NCBI GenBank assembly: GCA_930367215.1
Contig: OV884056.1
Coordinates: 320,632,709 to 320,696,708, forward strand
Origin: Pollenia angustigena
Taxonomy: Eukaryota; Arthropoda; Insecta; Diptera; Polleniidae
Direction: 5' to 3'
Length of the DNA stretch: 64,000 nt
In this document: one piece after another, positions 45,262-57,300 of the stretch
How positions within the stretch are numbered: the stretch's first letter is position 1
Layout of the letters: each line of letters begins with the position of its first letter
Translations under genes and position numbers: made by a program
The notes under the pieces: generated by a model
What the model saw: only the letters and a program-made list of their open reading frames with translations
The model's database searches: none
What the model was told of the DNA's origin: nothing

Positions 45262-46674
45262 TACCCTTTGTACACTTGCACACATTTCGGAAGAACGCAT
45301 GGAAGATGTTGAAAATGTGAAATACGCCTTCACACTTGAAGCATCTAACATCTACCATTAATAAAAAATGTCACAATTTCTGAAAAAAAAATTTTATTTT
45401 ATTTAAATACTTTTTTTCTACAAAAGTGCCAACATTTCAAAATATTACACCATAATGTATTCCTAACTCATTTCGTTCAATAATTTTGGCAAAATAAGGC
45501 CTTCAAAAAAGGAAAAACTTGAGATATGGTAACGCTGCTTTCAAAGCAACTTTCATATTTCCTGTGATGCCACAATAATAGGTCTGTCTGCGTACACATA
45601 TTTTGCGCAAAATGTTGCAAAATCTTGCAAAATGTTGTCTGCGTACTCCAAATCTCTTGCAGCGAGAGAGCCAAAAAGAGAATTTTTTGACAGTTGGAAA
45701 ATAGAGAACTTGCAAAATGTTACTGGAAAAATTTCCGCTTGCAAGATTTTGCAAATAGTTTGAACAGCTGTTTGCATGAAATAGTTTTTGTGAAATGAAA
45801 ATAAAAATTGAAATTTAACAATGGCAGAGGTAAGTAGTTAGAATTGTGTTGATTTTTAACGTTTATAATAAATTATAATAAACAAAACATTTTACTTCAT
45901 GCTAGAAACGTCCAAATATACAGTGCGACCGTGGCGTAAGTGGAGTGGAGATGGCAGAACCGATAGAACCAGCAGAACTTTGTGGGACAAACTTTGCAAT
46001 TGAAGAGGCGAGTATTTGGAATTGTGTTCCTGGCGAGCACTTCACATCCAAATTATTTTTCTCCGTTGTCAAGCTGTTGGAGGGCACTGTATTGGGCATT
46101 TCATTATTTTTTCCATTGTAAGCCGGCATTATGTTGGGCAATGTAAGCAAAAGAAGTTTTATAAAAAACCCGACAAATAAAACCAAAGACTAAGAAGAAA
46201 TTTAACTTACCAAATTAATAACAGTGTAATAAACAAGTTTTTTAATTTACAACACTTTTTAAGCTTTACTTTAATTAATAATTTTTTAATTTACCTCGAG
46301 AATTCAATTTTACGTGCACATATGCTAAAATTCTTCTGATTTGTTATTTCAATTGTTTACACACCGATCAGCTGTTTTCTTGCAAAATTTCACTGGATAC
46401 TGTCTGCGTACTTTTTGAGAGTTTTTCAGCCGATAGAGTAATATTGGTCTTACTCTCCCAAAAAAATTTACTGAGTATTTGCTACTGGAAAAGTACCCAG
46501 ACAGACCTAATAGCAGAATTTATTGCCACTTTTCTAGTGATGACATAAAAAGAATCGAAAAATGTAAAAGGGAACAAAATGAGAATTTTAGCCCTGTGTA
46601 TTTCTTATGGGAAAATTCCAACATCTTCGCAAATTGATGTTAAATGTTAAATGTTGACAAGTGTGAAAAGGCTA
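45262..46674. mobile_element. Harbinger-like TIR element copy 1, TAA duplication
   Basis: Ends TACCCTTTGTACACTTG and (inverse) TAGCCTTTTCACACTTG, followed by gaagatgttg in both. Flanked by TAA on each side (45259-45261, 46675-46677), the TWA target of PIF/Harbinger elements. The interior matches copy 2 (48156-49162) except for the insertion at 45581-46507. No transposase seen. Confidence 0.65.
45581..46507. mobile_element. Insertion in copy 1, GGTCTGTCTG ends, TAATA duplication
   Basis: Tips GGTCTGTCTGCGTAC and inverse GGTCTGTCTGGGTAC. TAATA flanks both sides and occurs once at the matching empty site in copy 2, supporting a 5-bp duplication. Internal tgtctgcgtac repeats lie near both ends. 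The interior contains atggcagag followed by a gtaagt donor (45822-45835) and, about 75 bases later, a ttcatgctag acceptor-like site, a possible short two-exon gene start. No protein family recognised. Confidence 0.65.
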
Positions 46675-46677
46675 TAA

Positions 46678-47124
46678 ATTTAAGTTTTAAATAGACAATT
46701 TTTTGGAAAAATTACACTGGAGAATTTGTTAACCTATGGACTAAAGTGACGTAAGAGAAATGCCCAAATCATTTGTGAGGGCAGCTTTAGAAGAAAGAGA
46801 AAGAAAACGTTTTTTGGTAGTGAAGTGACAATGTGTAAAAACAGGCAGTCGCAATTAACATAAATTGCGCGATCAAAACAAAAATGAGAAAAGGGCAGCT
46901 TTCGAAGAAAAATACAGAAAAAACAAAAAATTGTCTCGTGACGCCTTTGTGTGCTCTGTGCTAGAGAGCTCCTTTCTAAAGGTTTGAGTTGGCTGAATCC
47001 GAATCTGTTTCTCCATCGCATCAGGTTTTTGCGATATCTTAAAGTTAAAAAAAAAACTGTTTCTCTCTATTTGAGATGCTAAACTGCGCGTATTAATCCT
47101 GGCTTTTAAAATGTCGTCTATTAC
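46678..47124. other. No gene recognised
   Basis: Moderately GC-richer region; the minus strand is open for 95 codons (46734-47021) without motif. Nothing supportable. Confidence 0.35.
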
Positions 47125-48140
47125 TTAGCTTTAAGATAAATGTTTAACCTTTGCGATATCTCGTTCCCTCTTTGAAATATATTAAACTAAAGTTTGAAAT
47201 ATGGTTATTTCCAAAAAAACGTCGACCACAAAATATGGAAAAAAAAATTTTTTTTTTCAAGATTTATTTAGAGAATAGCTTATATTTTTTTAATATATGC
47301 GTATAAATTAATTGATTCGAAAAAAAAGATAAATGGTAAACGAAGTACTACAACTTTTAGCACATACTTGTGTATATTAGAAAATATGCATTTGGAACAA
47401 CAATACTCTAATCTAAGGCATATTTATGATCTGAAAAACATTTTTTATTAAGTTTCTTATATAAAGGATTATAAATAGCAACATAAAAAAATTTTAAATC
47501 ATGGTGGAAAAATTGTCCCGTTTACAATGTCCCGTTTACAATTTCTTTAACAATTTATTTAAAAATATGTTATTCATATTTTATTTTGAAATCGAAACCA
47601 TTTTTAGGGCACATTAGTAGGCAACATTTTAAAATTAATCCCATTAAAATATTGTGTCAGGTTTCGCAGAAATCACTGTTTAAACGGTAACCCCTTAAAA
47701 CCCACTTCCGTTTTTTGTCCCGTTTGCAATCACTGGTTTTTTGCAATTATCTCGGAAACCACGACAGTAAGCGAAAAATTAAATTTGCGGAAATTAAAGA
47801 GCTAATTGAGAGTTAAAAGAATCATTAATTTAAAAAATGAAAATCAGGTTGTTTTTCACAGTTTTGTCAATATAAACGTGTGCGAATGTCCCGTTTACAA
47901 TCCTGGAAGTGCCCATATCCGATTTTTCACAATTTTCATGGTATATTCGCCATTTTATTTTTTGCGATTTCTTTTTGTAATTTTGACTTAATTTTTGTCA
48001 TTTTAAAAAATGGCGACAATACTGTGAATATGTATAGCGAAAAATCGGATATTTCAAACTTTAGGTTAATATATAAATAAATAAATATCTAAAATGGCAA
48101 ACGAAATATCTCAAAGGTTAAACATTCATCTGTAAGCTAA
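47125..48140. mobile_element. TIR element, TTAGCTTWMAGATRAATG ends
   Basis: About 40-bp terminal repeats: left ttagctttaagataaatg then tttaacctttgcgatat, right the mirror with a few changes. The interior has repeated gtcccgtttacaat phrases (about 47515, 47527, 47887; gtcccgtttgcaat at 47717) with no coding frame. Target duplication unclear. Confidence 0.65.
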
Positions 48141-48155
48141 TAAATAGTGTTTTTA

Positions 48156-49162
48156 TACCCTTTGTACACTTGCATACATTTCGGAGGAACGCATGGAAGA
48201 TGTTGAAAATGTGAAACGTCTAACATTTACTATCAATAAAAAATGTCACCATTTCTGAAAAAAAATTTTAATTTTTTTTAAATACTTTTTTTCTACAAAA
48301 GTGCCAAGATTTTAAAAGATAACACCAAAATGTATTTCTAATTCATTTCGTTTAATAATTTTAGCAAAATTAAGCAAAATAAGGCTTGCAAAAAAGGAAA
48401 AACTTGAGAAATGGTAACGCTGCTTTTTAAGAAACTTCCGTTTTGTCAGTGATGCCACAATAATAACAGAATTTATTGCCACTTTTCTAGTGATGACACT
48501 AAAAGAATCGAAAAATGTAAAAGGGAACAAAATTAGATAGTAATGCTATGTTCATACGACGTTATAAACCACTCGTTTCGCTCTTTGAAACTAGTTTGTC
48601 AAACATGCTGTTCATACGATTCATTCCTGTTTCATTTTGACATTTTTTTTGTGTTGTTAGTGTGATTTTTTTTTAAATAGATAAAAAAAGTAAATAAAAC
48701 TTAAACATATATTATTTAACACTTTTATTGATATTATTATGTTATAATAATCACTTTATTTTATTAAACATCAATTTTTATTTTGTTTTTTTCTTTATTT
48801 TGATTTTTTTTGAGAGCTAGTTCAGATAAACTAACGATAAATGTTATCAAAATTGGAGATGATAGTACATTTTTCCTGTTTCGCAGCCTGTTTCAAAATG
48901 AAACGACCTGTTTCGCTCACAAAATTTTGTATGGGGAAACAAGTCGTTTCAATCATGTTTGGGGCGCGAAACAGGAATAAGAGAGCGAAACAGGAATAAG
49001 AGAGCGAAACACGAATATTGCTGTCCGTGTGAACATGGTATAACATTCTGTAAAGAGGTTGAAACATTTTGATTTTTGGCCCTGTGTATTTCTTATGGGA
49101 AAATTCCAACATCTTCGCAAATTGATTTTACATTTTAAATGTTGACAAGTGTGAAAAGGCTA
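48156..49162. mobile_element. Harbinger-like TIR element copy 2
   Basis: Same ends and interior as 45262-46674. The flanks are tta and taa, compatible with a TWA target after one mutation. It lacks the GGTCTG insertion of copy 1 but has its own insertion at about 48538-49049. Confidence 0.6.
48538..49049. mobile_element. Insertion in copy 2, GTTCATACG / GTTCACACG ends
   Basis: The left side atgctatgttcatacgacg is mirrored at the right by ccgtgtgaacatggtataac. Gcgaaacaggaataagaga is tandemly repeated at the right and mirrored as cattcctgtttc at the left. Copy 1 shows the uninterrupted sequence. Boundaries are approximate. Confidence 0.6.
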
Positions 49163-49169
49163 TAAAGCT

Positions 49170-49360
49170 TCGTTCACAATCAAACAAAACATTTTCACTT
49201 GGTGTTCATAATAGAGCAACAATTTTTTTTGCAACCACACACGTTTTCCATTAAGAAACCGTTTGCAAATTTAAAATTTTCATTCAAAACTTAATAAAAT
49301 TATTTTAGACGTCAGAAACAATTTCCTACAAATTGTTGCTGAAGTTAAAGTAGATGAATT
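49170..49360. repeat. Inverted fragment of the 38.4-38.8 kb repeat
   Basis: cattttcacttggtgttcat, aagaaaccgtttgcaaattt and gacgtcagaaacaattt...gttgctgaagtt match the inverse of 38800-38590. Only one arm of the hairpin is present. Confidence 0.65.
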
Positions 49361-52300
49361 TAAAAAACTATTTTTTTTATTTTCAAATGCTACGAGTTGG
49401 AAAAATAACAGGTTTTGACAAATAGGAAGCGTTTTTAAAATGAAAATTTGATTCTTGTTAACAATAGTGTTTTGCAACACCAAAATAATACAGTAGATGC
49501 TCAATTAAAGCTTCAAATAGTATATAAAAAATAGCCGCAATAACAATTGAGCAGAGTAAACACAAATGTTTCTCAATTATATCAAATATCATAAATAACC
49601 AAAAGCTTCTTATAGATTTTTGTAGAATATGTGTTTTTGATGCTTTAAACGCTTAAACACACTTGTTAATTGCAAACACTTATTGAGCTTATTGAAACGA
49701 ATTTAAAAAATAGCATTAGAAAAGAAGAACTTGATCTTACTGCCTATTATTTGATGACGAGCGCAAAACTCGTTCGTTTAACTCACATTTAAATTATAAA
49801 ACAATATCAATCTTTTAAAAATTTTTTAGTTTTAAATGTCCGCTAAGCGAGTTAGTTTTGCGGTCGTCATCAAAAACCCGGACATTAGTTGTGAGCCAGA
49901 GAGGTCTTACTACTTAAACAATAGGCCAGTATAGCGCTACCAAACTTTTAAAATTTCTAATCGGCTTAGATGGTAATTCTTATGCCTTCTATGAAAAAAA
50001 TTTTGAAATGTTGGCGCTCATCTATAAAAAAAGAAAAAAAAATGTTGAACTAATTTTCAGGCCACTGTGGCGCTATGACTTTTAGCGTTGAGAGCAGTTT
50101 TTCAATTAAATTTATTACTAAATTACTCTGGTTTTCATGGTCTCAATTAGGAGGCATTCTACAAATATACATACATACAAATATACATATATACATATGT
50201 GAAAGTAATGGATTTGGATGATATTTGTAGACGTATAGCATAAGGTCCAGATTAAAATAAAAAATACTTTTTAAGATGTCAAAATGGTGAAAAATTGGTT
50301 CATTTACTCTTTTAAATAAATTTGGTATACAAATTGCTTATGGGCCAGACTAAAATATAGAAGGGCTACTTCAAATTTTTTGAGCACCTGCTGAAACCGA
50401 CATACTATGGCTCTTATTTCGTTAAGTTTTATGAATTGAAAAAAACGTTGTACAGGGTTTGGATGACTATACTTGAAGGATATGAAGTGCAAAGTTTTAC
50501 GTTGAAAAGTCCTCACCTTAAGAATTGGTGGTCATCTAAAATTCGAAAAATTAAAAAAACGACTTGAAACTTCCAAGAGTTTTTTCATTCATTCCGTTTT
50601 CTTTGTAATAGTTTTAAGCTTTTAGATCCACTCTAGACTTGGAGGATATATCCACTAAAAAAAAATTTTTGATATCGCTGCTGCGTGAAAAGTTGCATGG
50701 TGTTTTAAAGTGAAACCAAAATTTTTCGAATTTAGAAATTTTTGAAGATTTTGCATAGAGTTTTTGCGCCGTTTAATAAAAATGAGTTTTAAGCGCAGAA
50801 TTAAAAAAACTGCGTAATTTTATAAAGTTTGAGGTGTATCAAGTTGGTGTCAGCGCACCAATAACGAATCACGGACATCACAAACTTAAAAGAAATTAGC
50901 GTAAATTTTTTAAAAATGTATCTTTTTTGCGTCTGACAATCTGAATTGCCTTTTAAGTTAGCTAGTGTATTGCGTGATGTGAGTAACTTCGTAAAGGGCA
51001 CCTCCGAGGCGAAAACGCACTTTAAAATTTTTAAACGCAAAAATTTTATGAACTTTTGAAAATTTTTGCAAAAAAACAATTTATTTGTATGCTTTTTTTA
51101 TATCAAAACATGTCATGGGCACATGTTAAGGTATCTAAATAGATTCTTCGCGACGGACTAAACTGATAAAGTGAAAAAAAAAATAATTTTTTTCAACCCT
51201 GGCGCGTGCAGCGGCAGTTTTTTCCAAACACATTTTGTTTTGTGACAACTGAAGCGCTGTATCAATTCCGCTCAAACGTACATCGAATAGAAGACTTTAC
51301 TGAGCTTGATACTAAAATTGAAAACGCACCAAAAAATTTTTAGGATTTAAAATTTTATGGAGAAACAAAATGTTTCTAACCTCAAAAAGCATCCTTGTAT
51401 GAAATATTTGATTTGGTTTCGGATATACATTTTAAAATTTCTAAAATTCGTTAAAAAAAAACTGAGAAGCGAAACAAATTATGATCATAGTAGCTTTTGC
51501 TGAGTGCTTCTAAGAATAAATATTTGAGTATTACTGATCTAAATATATAATTTGGTAAAAAAATTATGAGTGGTAAAGTTTAAATGGTTATATCTCTTAA
51601 GCCATTAGCGATAGCCAAATAGTTTTTTTCCCAAAATATTGCAAATTATGTCTTATACTAGCCGTAATTTTGTAAAATGTTTAACAATTTTAAATAAATT
51701 TTTATATGCATACACGATCAAAAAAAATTTTTTTATATTTTTTTTTCCAGTGTATTTTAAAAAGTATTCAAGCTTTTACAAATATTTTAGTGTGCTAAGA
51801 AAGCCCTTAAGGGGTATTATCCACACGCGTTATCCTTTTTCAATTTTAACAAAAACTGTAATTTCTATATTTTTTTTTAATTTTTAACTTTAAACCGCAG
51901 TAAAATTTGCGCCGTGTAATAAAAATGATTAACGCGAACGGATTTCACATGCTCAAATATCGGTTTATACACACGCAAATCAACATTGATGTCAGACAAA
52001 AAAAAAAAAAAATAAAAAAAAAATGTCTAGGTGTCGTAAATTTTTGAAGTTGCTCAGAATACTTTTTAAGGGGTAAAATCGGGATTAAATTGTTACTGGT
52101 TCTCTATTCGATAAATTTGGTACTCATAAAGATTATAGCACTCATTTATATACAGTTTAGTTTCTGGGGCCTAAAATGAGAGGGAAAACCCAGTACTTTT
52201 GGTGGTTCTCTTTTACTCTTGGAACTTTTTCTCTCATCGATTAATTTGGTATAGAAATCAGGGACCGAAGGCAACATGTATTTTGAAATTTTAAAACAAA

Positions 52301-52420
52301 AAAGCATATTAAAGTAAATGTTGGAAAACTGATTCAAGTAAACCATTTATATCCTTATGAACTAAATAACAGTTGTTTTTTTATTTTTATTTTTCGAGCA
52401 AAAATTTCTAAAGAAATGTA
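49361..52420. other. Mostly unassigned AT-rich sequence
   Basis: Apart from a small MITE at 49750-49876 I see no bounded element. A (catatac/acaaatata)n simple repeat lies near 50165-50200, and A-runs near 52002-52022. Several frames of 70-92 codons on either strand have no motif. Confidence 0.35.
49750..49876. mobile_element. Small MITE, TTTGATGACGASCGCAAAACT ends
   Basis: Left arm tttgatgacgagcgcaaaac and right arm gttttgcggtcgtcatcaaa are mirror images with one mismatch; about 125 bp in all. Confidence 0.65.
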
Positions 52421-52425
52421 CGTGT

Positions 52426-53182
52426 TGTTCAATAATAGCACTTAAACTATATTGAAACTAAAGTAGATTGGATACAGGATAAAAAATGTTCAATAATAGC
52501 ACTTAAACTATATTGAAACTAAAGTAGATTGGTACAACAGTAGCACTTTAACTATGTTGCAATTTGGTTTTGGATGGGCAACAACAGCACTTGAACCGTG
52601 TTGCTTTCTCTTAATTAAAAGTCTTGATTTACCTTTAGAATAAGAGTGTTTTTATTATTCATAATTTCCAACTTAAATACTAATTTTTTACACTAAAAAC
52701 ATATGAATAATTGCTTATGAAAAATATGCTGACGGCCTATTTGTTATAAATTGATTAATAATACATTGACCCATATTTCTGCCGAATTTACAATTATCAT
52801 ATGAACAAATAAACATTAAATTAAAGTCAATGAAACTTATAGCCAAAACAAAAAATATGTATGAAGTTGCAAATTTAAATAAACAAGAAAATAATCGTAT
52901 GAACAAATAAACATTATTAAAGTCAATGAAACTTATGTACTACTAAGTAAGCAAAAGACAAAACAAAAAATATGTTTGAAGTTGCAAATTTAAATAAACA
53001 AAATTATTAAGTATTAAATTTCAATTTCAATGTCAAAACAAAAAAAAGTGTGTAACTTCAATGAACTTAAATTAAGCAGAGAATGGTTCAACAAACTTAA
53101 ACGACAACAATTAAACAATAACAAAATAATCCATGTATTACGGAAATAATTAGGCAAGAACAAAATAAAATATGTATTAACA
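52426..53182 (-). repeat. 3' LTR (left in window), 757 bp
   Basis: Runs from tgttcaataatagc to tatgtattaaca; in element orientation it starts TGTTAATACATA and ends TTATTGAACA. It contains a 61-bp tandem duplication at the element-3' end (52426 and 52487) and an internal imperfect duplication of about 100 bp around atgaacaaataaacatta. I see no difference from the other LTR. Confidence 0.95.
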
Positions 53183-53196
53183 TTGCTCCCCCCGTT
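53183..53196 (-). other. Polypurine tract
   Basis: On the minus strand the sequence immediately before the 3' LTR reads AACGGGGGGAGCAA, a purine-rich run expected to prime plus-strand DNA synthesis during reverse transcription. Confidence 0.85.
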
Positions 53197-53361
53197 GAGT
53201 GTAGCTCAAAATAAAAAATTAAATAAGCAAACAAATGGAAAAATTACTACTAAACTTTGAAGATTATGTGTCCGCGTTGTGCTGAGCTGGCATTCCTTCT
53301 CGTCTTATTGAAGCTGTGTAGATAGATCTTTTGCCTTTTGTTAGTTAGTTGTTGATGTTTG

Positions 53362-54318
53362 TTAAATGTGGACGGTGAATTCTGACGAGGCTTGTTGTTG
53401 ACGGGGTGTGGGAACTGGAGTAGCAGCCTTTTTAGAATTTTGTCTTCTTGTGAGGTAAACTAAGATGCCAAGCGTGATTATTAGAGATGAGTAGCCGATG
53501 GTGATGTGATGGTAATTGTTGGTGTCAATTTTGTTCGGAAGCTGAAGAATTTTTTGTGTGTTCAAAGAGGTTTGTAGTTTTGTTAGATTTTTAACTTGTG
53601 ATATATATTCGTTCGTATGGATTTCATTTAGCAATGGGTTTATACGTTCTTCATGGCTTTGTTTGGTGGTTTCCCAAAGATTAGTGTATGATGTTTTACT
53701 GGAGCTGGATATTACTTGCTGCCCCTTTAGTGTCATGAATTTATGTTTCAGGGTGCATATTGGTTCCAGTTCAAGCAAACCTGATCCTTCGAGGGTTAAT
53801 TGGGTGATCTGTTGGTTGCATACCACTGTTGCTTGGGATTGAGATGGAAGGGAATATATCCATTTGTTTGGATGTCGTAGCGGTACCCATGATGCGGGTT
53901 TTTTGACATGCTGCACTGGGCAATCTAGCTGAGTTCTGTTGTGAAACAAATTTATTTCACAACTACATGCTGATGAACCATGGTCATACTTTAGTTGAAT
54001 CTTCGAACAGAGATATCGCTCTTTTGTGAGAAGTAAACATGAGTTGAATTCGAGATTACTGAGAGCGTAATACTGGTTGCGATCAGTGTTGATGACCAGA
54101 AACGTGGAGCATGGCTGAATTGAGATTAACGTGTTATTAACCCAATTTGGTATTGGGACTATGCTGAAGACATCAAAACTATCACGTTCAATTAATGGTA
54201 ACGTAATGCTAAATATTACTGTGTTTTCAGTGAGGCCTCCCTTAACCTTCATTAGCTTGTACAACTGTAGCGTGTCTTCTTGGTTAACAGGTAGGTCTAG
54301 TGCTTCAGGGATCTTATT
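53362..54318 (-). CDS. env: Env-like fusion protein, C-terminal half (displaced frame)
   Basis: About 300 codons are open from the stop at 53362 back to roughly 54318, where they overlap the end of the polyprotein frame. They contain several cysteines, N-glycosylation-type N-x-S/T sites, a glutamine/threonine-rich stalk and, near the C-terminus (about 53455-53515), a hydrophobic membrane span followed by a basic short tail. This is what the second half of an F-type/retroviral-like envelope protein should look like, and it continues the env segment at the end of the polyprotein. It lacks a convincing start codon of its own at the junction; an ATG occurs at 54249. As it stands, expression would need ribosomal frameshifting or the copy is broken. 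The frame change falls in an A-run (54315-54320). Confidence 0.8.
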   Translation of the reverse strand, partial: NKIPEALDLPVNQEDTLQLYKLMKVKGGLTENTVIFSITLPLIERDSFDVFSIVPIPNWVNNTLISIQPCSTFLVINTDRNQYYALSNLEFNSCLLLTKERYLCSKIQLKYDHGSSACSCEINLFHNRTQLDCPVQHVKKPASWVPLRHPNKWIYSLPSQSQATVVCNQQITQLTLEGSGLLELEPICTLKHKFMTLKGQQVISSSSKTSYTNLWETTKQSHEERINPLLNEIHTNEYISQVKNLTKLQTSLNTQKILQLPNKIDTNNYHHITIGYSSLIITLGILVYLTRRQNSKKAATPVPTPRQQQASSEFTVHI

Positions 54319-57300
54319 TTTTCCACTTCTTTTTGCAATTGGCGTGGAGTCAGGAGTAATGGACTGATGATGCCATGGTGAGTATTGGTGAGCACATCAA
54401 GAATTGATAATTGAGTGCGCTGTAGATTAGCTGCTGTAATTGTTAACTGAATGCAAAGTGATGAAAACAACCGGTAGAGCCTGTCCTGATGGTGTTCGTC
54501 TTTGCCAGCGAGTATCATGTTATGTATTTCGGCGATTTGGAAGTCAATTTGATCAAATTTTTTCTTTACAGCTCCTTGGTCTGCCTTCATGATGTTTATG
54601 GTTGAGTCAATAATTGAAGTCTGATTCTTTAGGAGATTAAGTAGATGTGCTTCGTTTTCCTTGACCTTTGAAATTGTTTGTGCCATGTTCGTCGCATATT
54701 CGGAATCCAGTACACCAAATAGAGAATGGGCGATGTTCCCAACTAAATCTATTGCTGCTCTTTTTTTTCTTTTTCCGGAAAGTAACATACTGTCCATGGT
54801 GAGTTCATCTTCAGTATGTTCAAAATATTTTACCAGGTTAGTACATGTTGTCTTTTCTTGTATTTCCTTACATACATGGTTAAGTGTTTTTGTCCCTTCC
54901 GAGAAAATGGTTAACTCAGACCAAAATTCCTTTAAGTCATAGTATATCAATAGTTGCCATTCTGTCGGTGATATTACTGCTGATCCGATTCCTTCGAAAT
55001 GTATGCCTAATTTTCTTCCGAATTTTTTATTGTGTACTTGTGCACCTACTATCAATGGAAGTAGCATAATTGCTATAATCACGGTGACTAAAGTGTGATT
55101 AAGAGAGGCACGTCTTCTCTTTTTAGGAATTTCATTGTCATTGGTTTGTGACGTGGTTGGTTCTTCTGAATCATCTTGGTTGTTGGTTCCACTTGAGTCT
55201 GTAGTGTTAATTGGTAGTGGTGCTAGTCGAGCAATTGGCCTTCTGGAAATGCCCTTTGCTGTTTTGACGTCCGCTACCCGTGCAAAGCCATCATCTCCAT
55301 AGTGTACCTTTACAATCCTTCCTAAAGGCCATTGCAAAGGTGTTGTGTTATCTTCTTTTATGATGACCATATCACCAGGTCTTATGTTATTTTTTTGTGT
55401 TTGCCACTTATGGCGATACTGCAGTTCACAAAGATACTCGCGTGACCATCTTCTCCAGAATTCCTCTTTGACATGAGTGACCAACTTCCATCTAGTCAAC
55501 AGGTTGGTGTTTGGCTGTGTGTCTCCAATGTTGGCTTGTGCATTTATAGGTTCCCCGATGAGAAAATGACCGGGAGTGAGTGCCGCCAAATCATTTGGAT
55601 TGTCTGACATGGGACTTATTGGGCGAGAGTTGAGAATACCTTCTATCTCTATTACCACAGTATCAAGTTCTTCGTACGTCAATGTTGCTGTTGATACACT
55701 CCTTACTAGCAGATGTTTTGCGGACTTAACCGCCGCTTCCCATAAGCCTCCAAAGTGGGGCGCCCTTGGTGGGATGAAGTGAAATGCAATCCCTCTGGAC
55801 GTACATTCGTTATGGATTTTTGCATGAGCGGAACTTTCATACAGTGAGTCCGACAGCTCCTCAAGTTTATTTTTTGTACCAACGAAATTTGTTGCGTTGT
55901 CACAGTATAGGTTTTTGCAGTGTCCTCTGCGGCTTGTAAATCGCTTTAATGCGCCTATGAAGGCTTCAGTGGTTAGCTCACTTACTAATTCTAAGTGCAC
56001 AGCTTTAGTAGCGAAACAGCAAAATACAGCGATGTAGGCCTTGTGAGGCCTTTTTCCTCTTACTTTATAGTGAATCCAAAATGGTCCACAGAAGTCAACG
56101 CCAGAGTTGATAAATGGTCGTGCTGGTGTTATTCGTGCTGGTGGCAAGTTTCCCATAATTTGGTTAAGCAATTTTGGCTTTGCTCTAGTGCATTTTATGC
56201 AGTGTTGAACAGTTGATCGTGCTGCTGTTTTACCTTTTACTGGCCAATACCTTTGTCTTACGTGTGACAATAGTGCTTGGGGGCCACAGTGGCGATTCTT
56301 CTCATGTGTCATTTGCATTATTAACTTTGTTATTGGGTCATTGTATGGGATTAACATTGGGTGCCTTGCGTCGTAAGGTAACGTTGATGATTCTAAGCGT
56401 CCTCCCACTCTGATAAGACCATTAGAGTCTAAAAATGGTGTAAGATTGTTGTATGGGCTGCCTTTGGTCACTTCCTTATGTTTCAGCAAATGTTTTAACT
56501 CGTCACTAAAGTCTGCCTGCTGCATTGCCCTAACGATGACTATGAGAGCTTGCTCCAACTCGTGGGTTGATAACTCTAGTTCGCGCTGCTGCTTCTGTTT
56601 TCTGCTATTATTGATGAATCTGAGGATATATCCTGTCACTCTTTGCAGTGTTCTGAAAGACCCTTTATGATTTATCTGGTAGATTAGACTTGTTGAATTT
56701 TCACCTGTGGTTGTGATGGCAGTGACTTTCTTTAGTTCCATGTTACTGTCGTCACTGATGGCCTTATGTTTTGAGAAGTTTTGTGGCCAAATTCCATCAG
56801 GTTTACAAAGAAACATGGGTCCGTAGAACCATAAGGGATGTTCGGATAATTTTCTTGGCGAAAGACCACGTGACAGAACATCTGCGGGATTATCCTTTGA
56901 TCTTACATGTCGCCATTGTTCGACAATAGATATTTCTTGTATTGCAGCTATTCGGTTAGCCACGAACGTTTGGTATGATGACGATGGTGAATGGATCCAG
57001 GCCAACACGATTTCAGAATCTGTCCATAGATATGTAGGGCTACTTTCAAGTTTTAAGTCCCGTTTAACCCTTGATGTTAACTGAGCTGCTAGCAGTGCTG
57101 CGCAGAGTTCGAGGCGGGGAAGAGTTTGGTTCTTCAAAGGTGCTACCCGAGATTTTGCACATAGTAGTCGTACTATCACTTGATTGTTCGTGATGACTGA
57201 TCTTATATAGATTGCTGCACCATACGCCTTTTCTGATGCGTCGGCAAAGGCATGAAGTTGTATATTCGATGCTATTTGTCCTGCGAACATATGTCGAGAC

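Noticed and set aside
53362..54264. Second env frame as a separate gene with a TTG start
   Set aside because: TTG is an unlikely start in an insect nuclear element, and the frame stays open upstream into the polyprotein's env part, so it is the continuation of one env region.
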